A stretch of 64,000 nucleotides of DNA from DATJKD01 sp963834855. GTDB taxonomy: Bacteria > Pseudomonadota > Gammaproteobacteria > Steroidobacterales > Steroidobacteraceae. This document shows, in pieces, positions 45,695 to 54,068 of the stretch. Location: contig CAWIDH010000005.1 of NCBI GenBank assembly GCA_963834855.1, positions 62,001 to 126,000 of the forward strand. Direction: 5' to 3'. The first letter of the stretch is position 1; each line of letters opens with the position of its first letter. The notes below the pieces were generated by a model. The model searched no databases, had not been told where the DNA came from, and saw nothing but the letters and a program-made list of their open reading frames with translations. The position numbers were made by a program, and so were the translations under genes.

Positions 45695-47802
45695 AACACG
45701 TCGAATACTCGCTGCGTGACGGGGTCGCGGTCCTCGCCTTCTCGAACCCGCCGGTCAACAGCTTGAGTCACGCACTGCGCCGGGAGCTGGTCGAGGGCCT
45801 CGATCGCGCGCTCGCGGATGCGGCGGCGCGGGCGGTCGTGCTGATCGGCAGCAATGCGACGTTCTCGGCGGGCGCCGACATCAAGGAATTCGGTACGCCG
45901 GCGATGCAGGCCTCCCCGAACCTGCGCGACGTGATCGCGGCGTTCGAGGCGTCGGCGAAGCCGGTCGTGGCGGCCGTGGCGGGGCTCGCGCTTGGCGGCG
46001 GTCTCGAGCTCGCGCTCGGTTGCCATTACCGTGTGGTGCACAAGGACGCGAAGCTCGGCCTGCCCGAGGTCAAGCTCGGTCTCCTGCCGGGAGCCGGCGG
46101 CACGCAGCGGCTCCCGCGGCTGGTTGGCGTCGAGGCCGCGTTGAACGTGATCCTGGGCGGCGAGCCCATCCCGGCGCCGATGTTCGCGAAGACGCCGTTG
46201 ATCGATCGCCTGGCGGACGGCGACCTGCTGGCGGCGGCCGTGGATTTCGCGGCAGGCGCCGGCGCGCGGCCGGGCCCGCATCCGCGCGCGCGGGACCGCG
46301 CGATCAGGGAACCCGACCTCGAGGCGCTCGCGCAGTTCGCCCGCAACACGGCCAGGACCGCATTCCCGAACTTTCCCGCCCCGGTCGCCTGCATCGATGC
46401 GGTCGCGGCCGCGGCGACGCTGCGGTTCGAGGAGGGCCTGGCCGAGGAGCGGCGCCTGTTTGAACAGCTGATGTTGAGCCCCGAGTCCCGCGCGTTGCGC
46501 CACGTGTTCTTTGCCGAGCGCGCAGCGGCGCGGATCGCCGACGTCCCGGAGGACACGCCGTTGCGGCCGGTGAAGTCCGCGGCGGTGATCGGCGCGGGCA
46601 CGATGGGCACGGGGATCGCGATCAATTTCCTGAACGCAGGGCTCCCGGTGCGACTGCTCGAAGTCGGCCGCGAGGCGCTCGACAAGGGCGTGGCTCGCAT
46701 CCGCGAGACCTACGCCGGCCAGCTCAAGAAGGGCAAGCTCACGCAGGAGAAGCTCGAGGCGCGCATGGCGCTGCTCACCCCGACGCTCGACTACGGCGAC
46801 CTCGCCCAGTGCGACTTCGTGATCGAGGCCGTGTTCGAGGACATGGGCGTGAAGGAGAAGGTGTTCCGCAAGCTCGACGAGGTGATGAAGCCCGGCGCGA
46901 TCCTCGCCACGAATACCTCGACGCTCGACGTCGACCGGATCGCCGGATTCACGAAGCGGCCGCAGGACGTGGTGGGCACCCACTTCTTCAGCCCGGCCAA
47001 CGTCATGAAGCTGCTCGAGGCCGTGCGGGGCGCGAAAACCGCGAAGGACGTGCTGGCCACGACGATGGCGCTCGCGAAGACGCTGCGCAAGACGGCGGTC
47101 GTCTCCGGTGTGTGCGACGGGTTCATCGGCAACCGGATGATCCAGCAGTACGCCCGCCAGGCCCACTTCCTGCTCGACGAAGGTGCGAGCGTCCAGCAGA
47201 TCGACGCGGCGATCGAGAAGTTCGGCTTTGCGATGGGCCCGTTCCGCATGAGCGATCTCGCGGGCAACGACATCAGCTGGCACATCCGCAAGCGCAGGCG
47301 CCTCGAGCAGCCCGACCTGAAGTACTCGGCAGTCGCGGACGCGATATGCGAGCTCGGCCGCTTCGGCCAGAAAACCGGCGCCGGCTGGTACGACTACAAG
47401 CCCGGTGACCGCACGGCCTACCCGTCCGCGGTGGTCGACGAGCTCGTCGCGAAGAACCGCGCCGCGCTCGGCCTGACACCGCGCCAGGTCGACGACCGGG
47501 AGATCGTTGACCGGCTCGTCTATGCGCTCGTCAACGAAGGCGCCGCGATCCTCGAGGAGAAGATCGCGCAGCGCGCCTCCGACATCGACATCGTGTACCT
47601 GATGGGTTACGGCTTCCCGGTTCATCGCGGCGGTCCGATGTTCTACGCGGACACCGTCGGTCTCTACGCCGTGGTGCGGCGCATGAAGGAGTTCGCGGCC
47701 GATCCGTACGGCGATCCCGGCTTCTGGACGCCGGCGCCGCTGCTTGCGCGGCTCGCCGCGACGGACGGTACCTTCAACGCTCCGGCCGGAGGTGCCAAAT
47801 GA
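45691..47802 (+). CDS. fadJ: Trifunctional-type 3-hydroxyacyl-CoA dehydrogenase / enoyl-CoA hydratase (FadJ/FadB alpha subunit)
   Basis: 703 residues. The N-terminal crotonase domain has SAGADIKEFG, then GGGLELALGCHYRV and LPEVKLGLLPGAGGTQRLPR with the two catalytic Glu. The dehydrogenase domain starts at AAVIGAGTMGTGIAINFLN (NAD loop), has THFFSPANVMKLLEAV with the catalytic His, and ends in the C-terminal HAD domain (DRLVYALVNEGAAILEE, GYGFPVHRGGPMFYAD). Catalyses hydration and oxidation steps of beta-oxidation. The start is ATG 45691; both ends overlap neighbours by 4 bases. Whether it acts like FadB or FadJ is not decided by sequence. Confidence 0.93.
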   Translation: MKHVEYSLRDGVAVLAFSNPPVNSLSHALRRELVEGLDRALADAAARAVVLIGSNATFSAGADIKEFGTPAMQASPNLRDVIAAFEASAKPVVAAVAGLALGGGLELALGCHYRVVHKDAKLGLPEVKLGLLPGAGGTQRLPRLVGVEAALNVILGGEPIPAPMFAKTPLIDRLADGDLLAAAVDFAAGAGARPGPHPRARDRAIREPDLEALAQFARNTARTAFPNFPAPVACIDAVAAAATLRFEEGLAEERRLFEQLMLSPESRALRHVFFAERAAARIADVPEDTPLRPVKSAAVIGAGTMGTGIAINFLNAGLPVRLLEVGREALDKGVARIRETYAGQLKKGKLTQEKLEARMALLTPTLDYGDLAQCDFVIEAVFEDMGVKEKVFRKLDEVMKPGAILATNTSTLDVDRIAGFTKRPQDVVGTHFFSPANVMKLLEAVRGAKTAKDVLATTMALAKTLRKTAVVSGVCDGFIGNRMIQQYARQAHFLLDEGASVQQIDAAIEKFGFAMGPFRMSDLAGNDISWHIRKRRRLEQPDLKYSAVADAICELGRFGQKTGAGWYDYKPGDRTAYPSAVVDELVAKNRAALGLTPRQVDDREIVDRLVYALVNEGAAILEEKIAQRASDIDIVYLMGYGFPVHRGGPMFYADTVGLYAVVRRMKEFAADPYGDPGFWTPAPLLARLAATDGTFNAPAGGAK

Positions 47803-48989
47803 GCGCGCACGATCGTGATGCCGTCATCGTCTCGACGGCCCGTACGCCCCTCGCGAAGAGCTGGCGCGGTGCCTTCAACCTGAGCCACGGCGCGACCCTC
47901 GGCGGCCACGTGGTCAAGGCCGCGCTCGAGCGCGCCGGCGTCGAACCCGCCGCGGTCGAGGACGTGGTCATGGGCTGCGCGCTGCCGGAGGGCGCGACGG
48001 GCAACAACATCGCCCGGATCATCGCCAATCGCGCGGGCTGCCCGGTCAGCGTCGCCGGGCTGACGGTGGGCCGGTTCTGCTCGTCCGGCCTCAACGCGAT
48101 CGCGATCGCGGCACAGCGGATCCAGAGCGGCGAAGGCGATATCTACGTCGCCGGCGGCGTCGAGTCCATCTCCTGCGTGCAGCAGGAGCTCAACAAGCAC
48201 ATGCTCAAGGACACATGGACGGAGGAGCATAAGCCTGCGCTCTACTGGCCGATGCTGCGCACCGCCGAGGTGGTCGCGAGCCGCTACGGCATACCGCGCG
48301 AGCCGCAGGACCGCTACGGGGCACGCAGCCAGCAACGCGCCTGCGCGGCGCAGGAGGCCGGGCATTTCAAGGACGAGATCGCGCCCATCTCGGTGCGGAT
48401 GGCCGGTGTCGATCCGAACACGAACGCGTTCTTCACGAAGCAGGTGACGGTCGCGGCGGACGAGGGCCTGCGGCCGGGCACGACTTACGAGGCCGTTGCA
48501 AAGATCCGCCCCGCGACGCCGGGCGGGGTGATCGCGGCGGGCAACGCGAGCCAGTTCTCCGACGGCGCGGGCGCCTGCGTGGTGATGAGCGCCGCGGAGG
48601 CCGGGCGCCGCAAGCTGCGGCCGCTGGGTGTGTTCCGGGGCTTCGCGGTCGCGGGCTGCGAACCGGACGAGATGGGCATCGGGCCGGTGTTCGCCGTCCC
48701 CAAGCTCCTCGGCCGGGCCGGACTCAAGGTCCAGGACATCGATCTCTGGGAGCTCAACGAGGCGTTCGCTGTGCAGGTGATCTACTGCCGCGACAAGCTC
48801 GGCATCCCGGACGACCGGCTCAACATCGACGGCGGCGCGATCGCGATCGGCCATCCCTACGGCATGACCGGCCAGCGGCTGGTGGGCCACGCCCTGCTGG
48901 CCGGCCGCCGCATCGGCGCGAAGCGCGTCGTGACGACCATGTGCATCGGCGGCGGCATGGGCGCGGCGGGACTGTTCGAGGTGACATAA
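47799..48989 (+). CDS. Acetyl-CoA C-acyltransferase (thiolase)
   Basis: 396 residues, coupled to the FadJ-like gene by ATGA. The acylated Cys is in GRFCSSGLNAIAIAAQRI near residue 90. The other active-site residues are in LNEAFAVQV, GGAIAIGHPYGMTGQR (His) and TMCIGGGMGAAGLFE (second Cys). It performs the last, thiolytic step of beta-oxidation with the upstream multifunctional enzyme; the FadA/FadI distinction is not possible here. A long inverted repeat follows the stop. Confidence 0.95.
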   Translation: MSAHDRDAVIVSTARTPLAKSWRGAFNLSHGATLGGHVVKAALERAGVEPAAVEDVVMGCALPEGATGNNIARIIANRAGCPVSVAGLTVGRFCSSGLNAIAIAAQRIQSGEGDIYVAGGVESISCVQQELNKHMLKDTWTEEHKPALYWPMLRTAEVVASRYGIPREPQDRYGARSQQRACAAQEAGHFKDEIAPISVRMAGVDPNTNAFFTKQVTVAADEGLRPGTTYEAVAKIRPATPGGVIAAGNASQFSDGAGACVVMSAAEAGRRKLRPLGVFRGFAVAGCEPDEMGIGPVFAVPKLLGRAGLKVQDIDLWELNEAFAVQVIYCRDKLGIPDDRLNIDGGAIAIGHPYGMTGQRLVGHALLAGRRIGAKRVVTTMCIGGGMGAAGLFEVT

Positions 48990-48999
48990 GGGACAGGTG

Positions 49000-49081
49000 A
49001 AAAAGGGGACATTCTCCATTTCCGGATCCGCGGTCGGCGGGTGTGCCGCGGCACCGGGAAATGGAGAATGTCCCCTTTTTT
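49000..49081. repeat. REP-like 24-bp inverted repeat with T tract, possible terminator
   Basis: Two perfect 24-base arms lie at 49000-49023 and 49057-49080, separated by a 33-base G/C-rich loop. The left arm begins AAAAAGGGGACATTCTCC and the right arm ends GGAGAATGTCCCCTTTTT, followed by one more T. GGGGACA-type arms resemble REP elements that associate with REP-associated transposases in Gammaproteobacteria. No transposase gene is near. It sits 10 bases after the thiolase stop and could terminate the fad operon on both strands. A partial GGGACAG half copy precedes it at 48990. Confidence 0.85.
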
Positions 49082-49118
49082 GATATGGTGACGCCCGGGG
49101 CGGGTTGATCGGGGCACC

Positions 49119-49757
49119 ATGCGCGGGCAGGCCAACAACAACGACGAATTCCACGGACTGCTCGCCGCGCTGGGCGACTGCGAGGATGATGCTGCGCGGC
49201 AGCACGCCGAGGCCCGTATCTGGGCGCGTTACGGAACCCGCGGTACCGCCTTCGTCAGCGACATGTGCCGTTTCTCGCGCACCACCCGCGAGCACGGCAT
49301 CTGCCACTTCCTCGGGCTGATCGAGCACGCGCGGCGGATCATCGCGCCCGAGATCCTGCGCAACGGCGGCAAGCTGCTGAAGTTCGAGATCGACAACAGC
49401 TTCGCGTACTTCAACGACGTCGACGCCGCGCTGCAATGCGCACGGGACCTCACGGCGAAGATCGCCGAAACGAACCACCATCGCCCACCCGAGGAACAGA
49501 TCACGATCGCCATCGGCATCGACCATGGCGACCTGCTGCTGATCGACGACGCCGACTTTTTCGGCGACCCGGTCAATACCGCCTGCAAGCTGGGCGAGGA
49601 CGTCGCCGCCGAAGGCGAGACGCTCGTGACCGCGCGCGCGTTCGAGCTCTGCACGCGCGACCTGGCGTACGTCCTGGACCGCAAGCTCGCGCGGATCTCG
49701 GGCATCGACATCGAGTACGCGAGGATCTCCTTCATGCACGCCCGAGGTGGCCGGTGA
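49119..49757 (+). CDS. Class III nucleotide-cyclase domain protein
   Basis: 212 residues, one cyclase homology domain. The metal-binding Asp pair is D48 (AFVSDMCRFSR) and D92 (KFEIDNSF), the base-contacting Lys is likely K88, and the transition-state segment reads GDPVNTACKLG with N153 conserved and Lys in place of the usual Arg. So catalysis is possible but not certain; some relatives act as ligand-binding, non-cyclising domains. No signal peptide. Its stop overlaps the GTG start of the SpoIIE phosphatase (GTGA), so it belongs to the partner-switching operon. Confidence 0.85.
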   Translation: MRGQANNNDEFHGLLAALGDCEDDAARQHAEARIWARYGTRGTAFVSDMCRFSRTTREHGICHFLGLIEHARRIIAPEILRNGGKLLKFEIDNSFAYFNDVDAALQCARDLTAKIAETNHHRPPEEQITIAIGIDHGDLLLIDDADFFGDPVNTACKLGEDVAAEGETLVTARAFELCTRDLAYVLDRKLARISGIDIEYARISFMHARGGR

Positions 49758-51055
49758 CTACGCACACCGACACCGGCACACCCGCGAGGGCGCCGGGCGT
49801 GCGGCTCGGCCCCGAGGAGCTCGAGGAGCTGCTCGAGGTCACGCGCAAGCTCGCGGCGCCGTGCGATCTGACGACAATGCTCGCGGCCGTCGTCGACGCG
49901 GCCCGCCGGGTCCTGCACGCCGAACGCGGCAGCGTCTTCCTGTACGACGCGACCTCGAACGAGCTGGTGCTCAAGGTGGCCACGGATCTCGCGCCGCTCC
50001 GGGTCCCCGCGGATCGGGGCATCGTCGGGCAATGCGCGCAGACCCGGCGGCTGATCAACGTGCCGGACTGTTATGCGGACCCGAGGTTCAACCCGGAGGT
50101 CGATCGCAAGAGCGGATACCGCACGCGATGCATGCTGAGCCTGCCGCTGATCAGCCACGAGGACGCGCTGATCGGTGTGCTGCAGATCCTGAACCGCAGC
50201 GAAGGCAGCTTCGACCGGCACGACGAGCGGGTCGCATCGGCGCTCGCGGCGCAGTGCGCGGTCGCGCTGCACCGCGTGCAGATGACCGAGACTCGCCTGC
50301 TCACCGAGAAGCTCGACCGGGAGATCGCGGTCGCACGCGAGATCCAGATGTCGGCGCTGCCGAAGGAGATGCCGCAGGTGCCGGGCTACGACGGCGCCGG
50401 GCTCTTTCGACCGACGGACCAGACGGGCGGCGACCTGTTCGACTTCGTGCGGCTTCCGGACGGACGCGTCTTCCTGCTCCTCGGGGATGCCACCGGCCAT
50501 GGCATCGGCCCGGCGCTCTCCGCCACGCAGGTCCGGGCGATGATCCGCGTCGGGCTGCGCCTCGGCGCCAGCCTCGACGAGGTCTATACACACGTCAACA
50601 ACCAGCTCGTAGACGACCTTCCCGCCGACCGGTTCGTCACGGCCTTCCTCGGCATCCTCGACACCGCCACCCATGGAGTGAGCTTTCACGCGGGCGGGCA
50701 GGGTCCGCTGCTGCACTTCCGGGCGGCCAGCGGCGCGATCGACTGGCACGGCCCGTCAACCTTCCCGATGGGGGCGTTGCCCCAGACCCGCCTCGAGCAG
50801 GCGCGCAGGCTCTCCCTCGATCCGGGCGACGTGCTCGGGCTGATCTCGGACGGGATCTACGAGTACGAGAACGCGGCAGGGGAGCAGTTCGGCGAGGACC
50901 GGGTGGCCGAGGTGATCCGCGCGAACCACGACCGATCCATGAAAGAGCTGGTCGCGCTCCTGCTGTCGGCGGTCCGGGAGTTCGGCGGCACGGCCGCGCA
51001 GGCCGACGACATCACGGTCGTGCTGATACGCCGCCTGACCGAACCGCCGTCTTGA
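49754..51055 (+). CDS. GAF-SpoIIE (PP2C-type) serine phosphatase
   Basis: 433 residues from GTG 49754. Residues about 20-175 are a GAF sensor domain (ERGSVFLYDATSNELVLKVA, then GIVGQCAQTRRLINVPDCYA). A coiled linker (LLTEKLDREIAVAREIQMS) leads to the SpoIIE domain: GGDLFDFVRLPDGRVFLLLG, DATGHGIGPALSAT, LGLISDGIYEYENAAGEQF and ADDITVVLI, with all metal-binding Asp groups present. It should dephosphorylate the STAS protein encoded two genes on. Coupled to both neighbours by 4-base overlaps (GTGA, TTGA). Confidence 0.95.
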   Translation: MTTHTDTGTPARAPGVRLGPEELEELLEVTRKLAAPCDLTTMLAAVVDAARRVLHAERGSVFLYDATSNELVLKVATDLAPLRVPADRGIVGQCAQTRRLINVPDCYADPRFNPEVDRKSGYRTRCMLSLPLISHEDALIGVLQILNRSEGSFDRHDERVASALAAQCAVALHRVQMTETRLLTEKLDREIAVAREIQMSALPKEMPQVPGYDGAGLFRPTDQTGGDLFDFVRLPDGRVFLLLGDATGHGIGPALSATQVRAMIRVGLRLGASLDEVYTHVNNQLVDDLPADRFVTAFLGILDTATHGVSFHAGGQGPLLHFRAASGAIDWHGPSTFPMGALPQTRLEQARRLSLDPGDVLGLISDGIYEYENAAGEQFGEDRVAEVIRANHDRSMKELVALLLSAVREFGGTAAQADDITVVLIRRLTEPPS

Positions 51056-51456
51056 TCAGCACGGGCTTCCACCGGTCGTTCGACGCGCTCGCCGGGATAT
51101 TCGAGTTCACGCGCCGCTTTTACGACGACGAAGGCGTCGCCGACGAGGACCGGTTGGCGTTCGATTTCTGCGTCGAGGAGATCTTCACGAACCTCGTGAA
51201 GTACAACCGCGGCAACCCGAACGACATCGAGGTCGCCCTCGAGCGCCGCGGGAACCGCCTGGTCGCGAGACTCACCGACTTCGACGTCGAGCCGTTCGAC
51301 ATGACGCGGGCGCCGCCGGTCGACGTGAGCCTGCCGATCGAGGGTCGTGAACCGGGGGGGCTGGGGTTGCACCTGGTGCACCGGCTGGCCGACGACCTCA
51401 CCTATGACTATACGAACCGGCGCAGCCGGATTACGGTAACGAGAAACCTGGGGTAG
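51052..51456 (+). CDS. RsbW/SpoIIAB-like ATP-binding anti-sigma serine kinase
   Basis: 134 residues from TTG 51052, which overlaps the phosphatase stop (TTGA). It is an HATPase_c_2 protein: N-box FCVEEIFTNLVKYN, and ATP-lid glycines in EGREPGGLGLHLVHRLAD. Such kinases phosphorylate the STAS protein on Ser and bind a sigma factor or another target. The closest sigma here is an ECF type, not sigma-B, so what this kinase binds is open. Confidence 0.9.
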   Translation: MISTGFHRSFDALAGIFEFTRRFYDDEGVADEDRLAFDFCVEEIFTNLVKYNRGNPNDIEVALERRGNRLVARLTDFDVEPFDMTRAPPVDVSLPIEGREPGGLGLHLVHRLADDLTYDYTNRRSRITVTRNLG

Positions 51457-51460
51457 GGCG

Positions 51461-51754
51461 ATGTTCGACATACGTATGGGGGAACAGGGTGAGGTGGTCT
51501 GCGAAGGCCGGCTCGACGCAGCGCAGGCCGCGAAGGCCCAGGCCTTCCTCGACGGCCTGCCCGCGCCGGCCGTCATCGACATGTCCCGGCTGGAGTACAT
51601 CTCGAGCGCAGGCCTCGGCGTGCTGCTTCGCACCCAGAAGCGGGTCCTGCAGGCGGGCGGCGGGCTGCGTCTCGTCAAGGCCAGCCGCCACATACGTGAC
51701 ATATTCCGTTACTCCGGATTCGACCGGATTTTCGAGATCGAGAATGGTGGTTGA
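51461..51754 (+). CDS. STAS-domain anti-sigma-factor antagonist
   Basis: 97 residues, the RsbV/SpoIIAA family size. The conserved core is VIDMSRLEYISSAGLGVLLR; S48 or S49 is the probable phosphorylation site. It is the expected substrate for the upstream kinase (phosphorylation) and SpoIIE phosphatase (dephosphorylation), so the three genes form a complete partner-switching cycle. It starts 4 bases after the kinase stop. Confidence 0.94.
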   Translation: MFDIRMGEQGEVVCEGRLDAAQAAKAQAFLDGLPAPAVIDMSRLEYISSAGLGVLLRTQKRVLQAGGGLRLVKASRHIRDIFRYSGFDRIFEIENGG

Positions 51755-51804
51755 CTGCAAAATGTCCGTCGGGGCACCAACTTTCGGGGTCGACGCCGGT
51801 ACTT

Positions 51805-52350
51805 ATGGTTGAAGAGGGGGACGCCGATCTGGTGCGGCGCAGCCGCAATGGTGATCGGTCGGCTTTCGAGGTGCTGTTACGGCGATATGAACGACCGGTC
51901 TACAACGCGGCCCTGCGCATGCTCCGCAACCCGGAGGACGCCAGGGATGTCGCCCAGACGGTCTTCATGAAGGTCTATGAGCATCTCGCGGACTACGACC
52001 CGAAGTACAGGTTCTACAGCTGGATTTACCGGATCGCCGTCAATGAATCGCTGCACGGGCTCGATCGCCGCCATCGACTCGAACCGATGGACGAGGACGC
52101 GACGGACGATCATCCGGGGCCCGACGACGTCGTCGGTGAGCAGCAGACTTGCCGCAGCGTGCAGGGCGCCCTGATGCACATCAAGCCCGAGTACCGGACC
52201 GTGATCGTGCTGAAGCACTTCCTGGGCTGCAGCTACCACGACATGAGCGAGATCCTGCAGCTGCCGGAAAAGACCGTGAAATCCAGGCTCTTTACCGCGC
52301 GCCAGCTGCTCAAGGAAGCGCTGCTCGACAGGGGAATGACGAGCTCATGA
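51805..52350 (+). CDS. RNA polymerase sigma factor, ECF type
   Basis: 181 residues from ATG 51805; TTG 51751 is possible but gives an atypical N-terminus. Region sigma-2 spans residues about 10-85 (DRSAFEVLLRRYERPVYNAA, PEDARDVAQTVFMKVYEHL, FYSWIYRIAVNESL). Region sigma-4 spans about 120-178 (KPEYRTVIVLKHFLGCSYHD, LPEKTVKSRLFTARQLL). Its stop overlaps the anti-sigma start (ATGA), the usual pairing. Promoter specificity not deduced. Confidence 0.95.
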   Translation: MVEEGDADLVRRSRNGDRSAFEVLLRRYERPVYNAALRMLRNPEDARDVAQTVFMKVYEHLADYDPKYRFYSWIYRIAVNESLHGLDRRHRLEPMDEDATDDHPGPDDVVGEQQTCRSVQGALMHIKPEYRTVIVLKHFLGCSYHDMSEILQLPEKTVKSRLFTARQLLKEALLDRGMTSS

Positions 52351-53061
52351 TCGCGGATCGCCACGTGGAGCTGATACACGCCGAACTGGACGGCGAGCTC
52401 ACGCCGGAGGAGCGCGCCGAGCTTTCGCGCGTGCTGCTCGCCAATCCGGAGGCACGGGCCCTGCGCGACCAGTTGAGCCGGCTCTTCGGTGAGTTGGCGA
52501 AGGTCGAAAGTGCCCCGCCGCCTGCCGGGCTCATGACATCGGTCCTGTCGGCGGTCGGACTGCCCGACCCGTCGCCGCAGGACCAGGTCGTCCCGGGCGC
52601 GTGGTGGCGCACCCCCGCTGTCCTGCGGTACGCCGCGGTATTCGTCGGAGGCCTGCTGGCTGGCGCTGCCGCGTTCCAGCTCGGGAAGCAGGGCGCGGAC
52701 GGTCTGGACGTTTCGCAGCTCGTCGGGACCATCGGTGGTCAGGATGCTGCGGTGCGGCAAACGCCCGGTCGACCGGATCCAGCTCGAGCTGGACCAGGTC
52801 AGCGGAGCGATCAATTCCTGGCAAGTCGGGTCGCAGCTCGTCCTCGAGCTCGACCTGCGAGCCCGGGAGCCGGTCGAGATCGTCGCGTCTCACGGCGCGC
52901 AGACCGTGCGGTTCAGCCTTGGCACCCGGCCCGATGCGGCGCCGGAACGCTTGCTGTGGCTGCCCGCCGACGATGGCGCGCCAGGGTCGCCAATAGGCCT
53001 CAAGGTGTTCAGCGCCGGCCGGCTCCTGCACGAAGGCGTGCTCGAGGCCCCGGCCAGGTGA
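52347..53061 (+). CDS. Membrane-bound anti-sigma factor, frameshifted
   Basis: About 237 residues after removing one extra base near 52765. N-terminal cytoplasmic part HVELIHAELDGELTPEERAE, the helical arrangement of zf-HC2-type anti-sigma proteins but without the Cys residues of the ZAS motif. One membrane span at about 85-110 (AAVFVGGLLAGAAAFQLG). After the shift the periplasmic part reads RPVDRIQLELDQVSGAINSW to EVLEAPAR-like text. ATG 52347 is inside the sigma stop. It should hold the ECF sigma inactive until cleaved. PrsW, a known anti-sigma protease, is encoded 4 kb downstream. Confidence 0.85.
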
Positions 53062-53082
53062 TCGAAGCAGTATTTCTGGGGG

Positions 53083-53113
53083 TTGACCAACTTTTCGTAG
53101 GCTCACGGATAAT
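53083..53113 (+). promoter_or_regulatory. Candidate promoter of the repeat-protein gene
   Basis: TTGACC (53083-53088) and GATAAT (53108-53113) are spaced by 19 bases, longer than the 17-base optimum. They lie 58 bases before the start codon of the repeat-protein gene and after the anti-sigma stop. The octamer CCAACTTT inside this region (53087-53094) also occurs at 51777-51784, just before the ECF sigma start. Functional meaning untested. Confidence 0.35.
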
Positions 53114-53170
53114 TAAGGCGTAATTCAGCAATCACCACCCGGCATCGCCGGGTGCAGCAGGGAGAAGACA

Positions 53171-53937
53171 ATGGCGGACCACAACGCGAATCCTGCCGGT
53201 AGCAGGAAGATCTGGATTCTGGGGGGGCTGCTCGCTGTCGTTGCGGTCGCAGGCTACTTCAGCCTCAACTACCCGCCGGCGGGCGAGGATGCTGCCGGCA
53301 CGATCGTCCCGGCGAAGCGGTACCAGGCGGACGACGCCGGGGGTGCCGCCGGCAGCGCGCCAGGGGCTGACAAGAGCGGCATAAGCTCGGTCGGCGGCGA
53401 TTATCAGGCCACTTCGGCCGACTCGGCTGACTCCGTCGGCAAGCGCCGACTCGGCTGACTCCGTCGGCAAGGCCGACTCGGCTGACTCCGTCGGCAAGGC
53501 CGACTCGGCTGACTCCGTCGGCAAGGCCGACTCGGCTGACTCCGTCGGCAAGGCCGACTCGGCTGACTCCGTCGGCAAGGCCGACTCGGCTGACTCCGTC
53601 GGCAAGGCCGACTCGGCTCGACTCCGTCGGCAAGGCCGACTCGGCTGACTCCGTCGGCAAGGCCGACTCGGCTGACTCCGTCGGCAAGGCCGACTCGGCT
53701 GACTCCGTCGGCAAGGCCGACTCGGCTGACTCCGTCGGCAAGGCCGACTCGGCTGACTCCGTCGGCAAGGCCGACTCGGCTGACTCCGTCGAGCAAGGCC
53801 GACTCGGCTGACTCCGTCGACACGGCCGACTCGGCTGACTCCGTCGACCGTGCCGACTCGGCTGACTCGCGCCGACCGCGCCGACTCGGCTGACTGCCGC
53901 CGACCGCGCCGACTCGGCCGATTCGGTCAGCATGTGA
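53171..53937 (+). CDS. Membrane-anchored protein with 19 nonapeptide repeats (ADSADSVGK)
   Basis: 253 residues after removing five single-base insertions. ATG 53171 has AGGGAG 6 bases upstream. Residues 1-19 are short and polar with basic residues before the membrane span (about 16-34, IWILGGLLAVVAVAGYF). Residues 35-82 are a low-complexity linker. From residue 83 the protein is 19 tandem copies of a nine-residue unit, mostly ADSADSVGK; the last units vary (VDT, VDR, ADR) and the chain ends SVSM-stop. The repeats are acidic with Lys at regular spacing and no hydrophobic core, so an extended spacer or a charged adhesive/binding surface is likely. I know no family. Reading the other strand gives apparent long frames (PTES.., GLADGVSRV..) that are artefacts of the repeat. 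Confidence 0.75.
53417..53934 (+). repeat. 27-bp minisatellite, 19 copies
   Basis: The consensus unit begins GCCGACTCGGCTGACTCC and ends GTCGGCAAG, 27 bases and so nine codons. 518 bases remain as 513 (19 x 27) once five one-base insertions are discounted, near 53446, 53620, 53791, 53868 and 53897. The first 14 units are nearly identical, whereas the last five diverge, so the array looks recently expanded at its 5' side. The insertions would each destroy the frame if real. Confidence 0.93.
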
Positions 53938-54068
53938 GGGCAAGATGCGCGGTCGCGGCCTCGCTTGATGCGTCGCGACTGCTTGTGGAAGTGGCTCTAT
54001 CCTGAAGGGATGAGCCACTTCATCTTTTTGGTGCCTGCCGACGCCTTTTCAGCGCGACCATCTTCCTG

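Noticed and set aside
45118..47625. An 835-residue minus-strand frame opposite the FadJ-like gene, and similar long frames opposite gltB (60658-63099), the TonB receptor (40693-43050) and the trehalose operon (11072-12442)
   Set aside because: High GC with codon-position-3 bias leaves stop-free antisense frames. These have Arg/Asp/His-rich nonsense composition and no family motif, while the plus-strand genes have full catalytic motifs.
53417..53934. CRISPR array
   Set aside because: Units are contiguous 27-mers with no unique spacers, and no cas gene is in the window.
53265..54018. Long reading frames on the minus strand over the minisatellite, giving PTESAES and GLADGVSRV repeats
   Set aside because: They are the antisense of a 27-bp coding repeat, which stays open in all frames because the unit is a multiple of three with no stops. 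The plus frame has a start, a ribosome-binding site, a membrane span and a coherent repeat.
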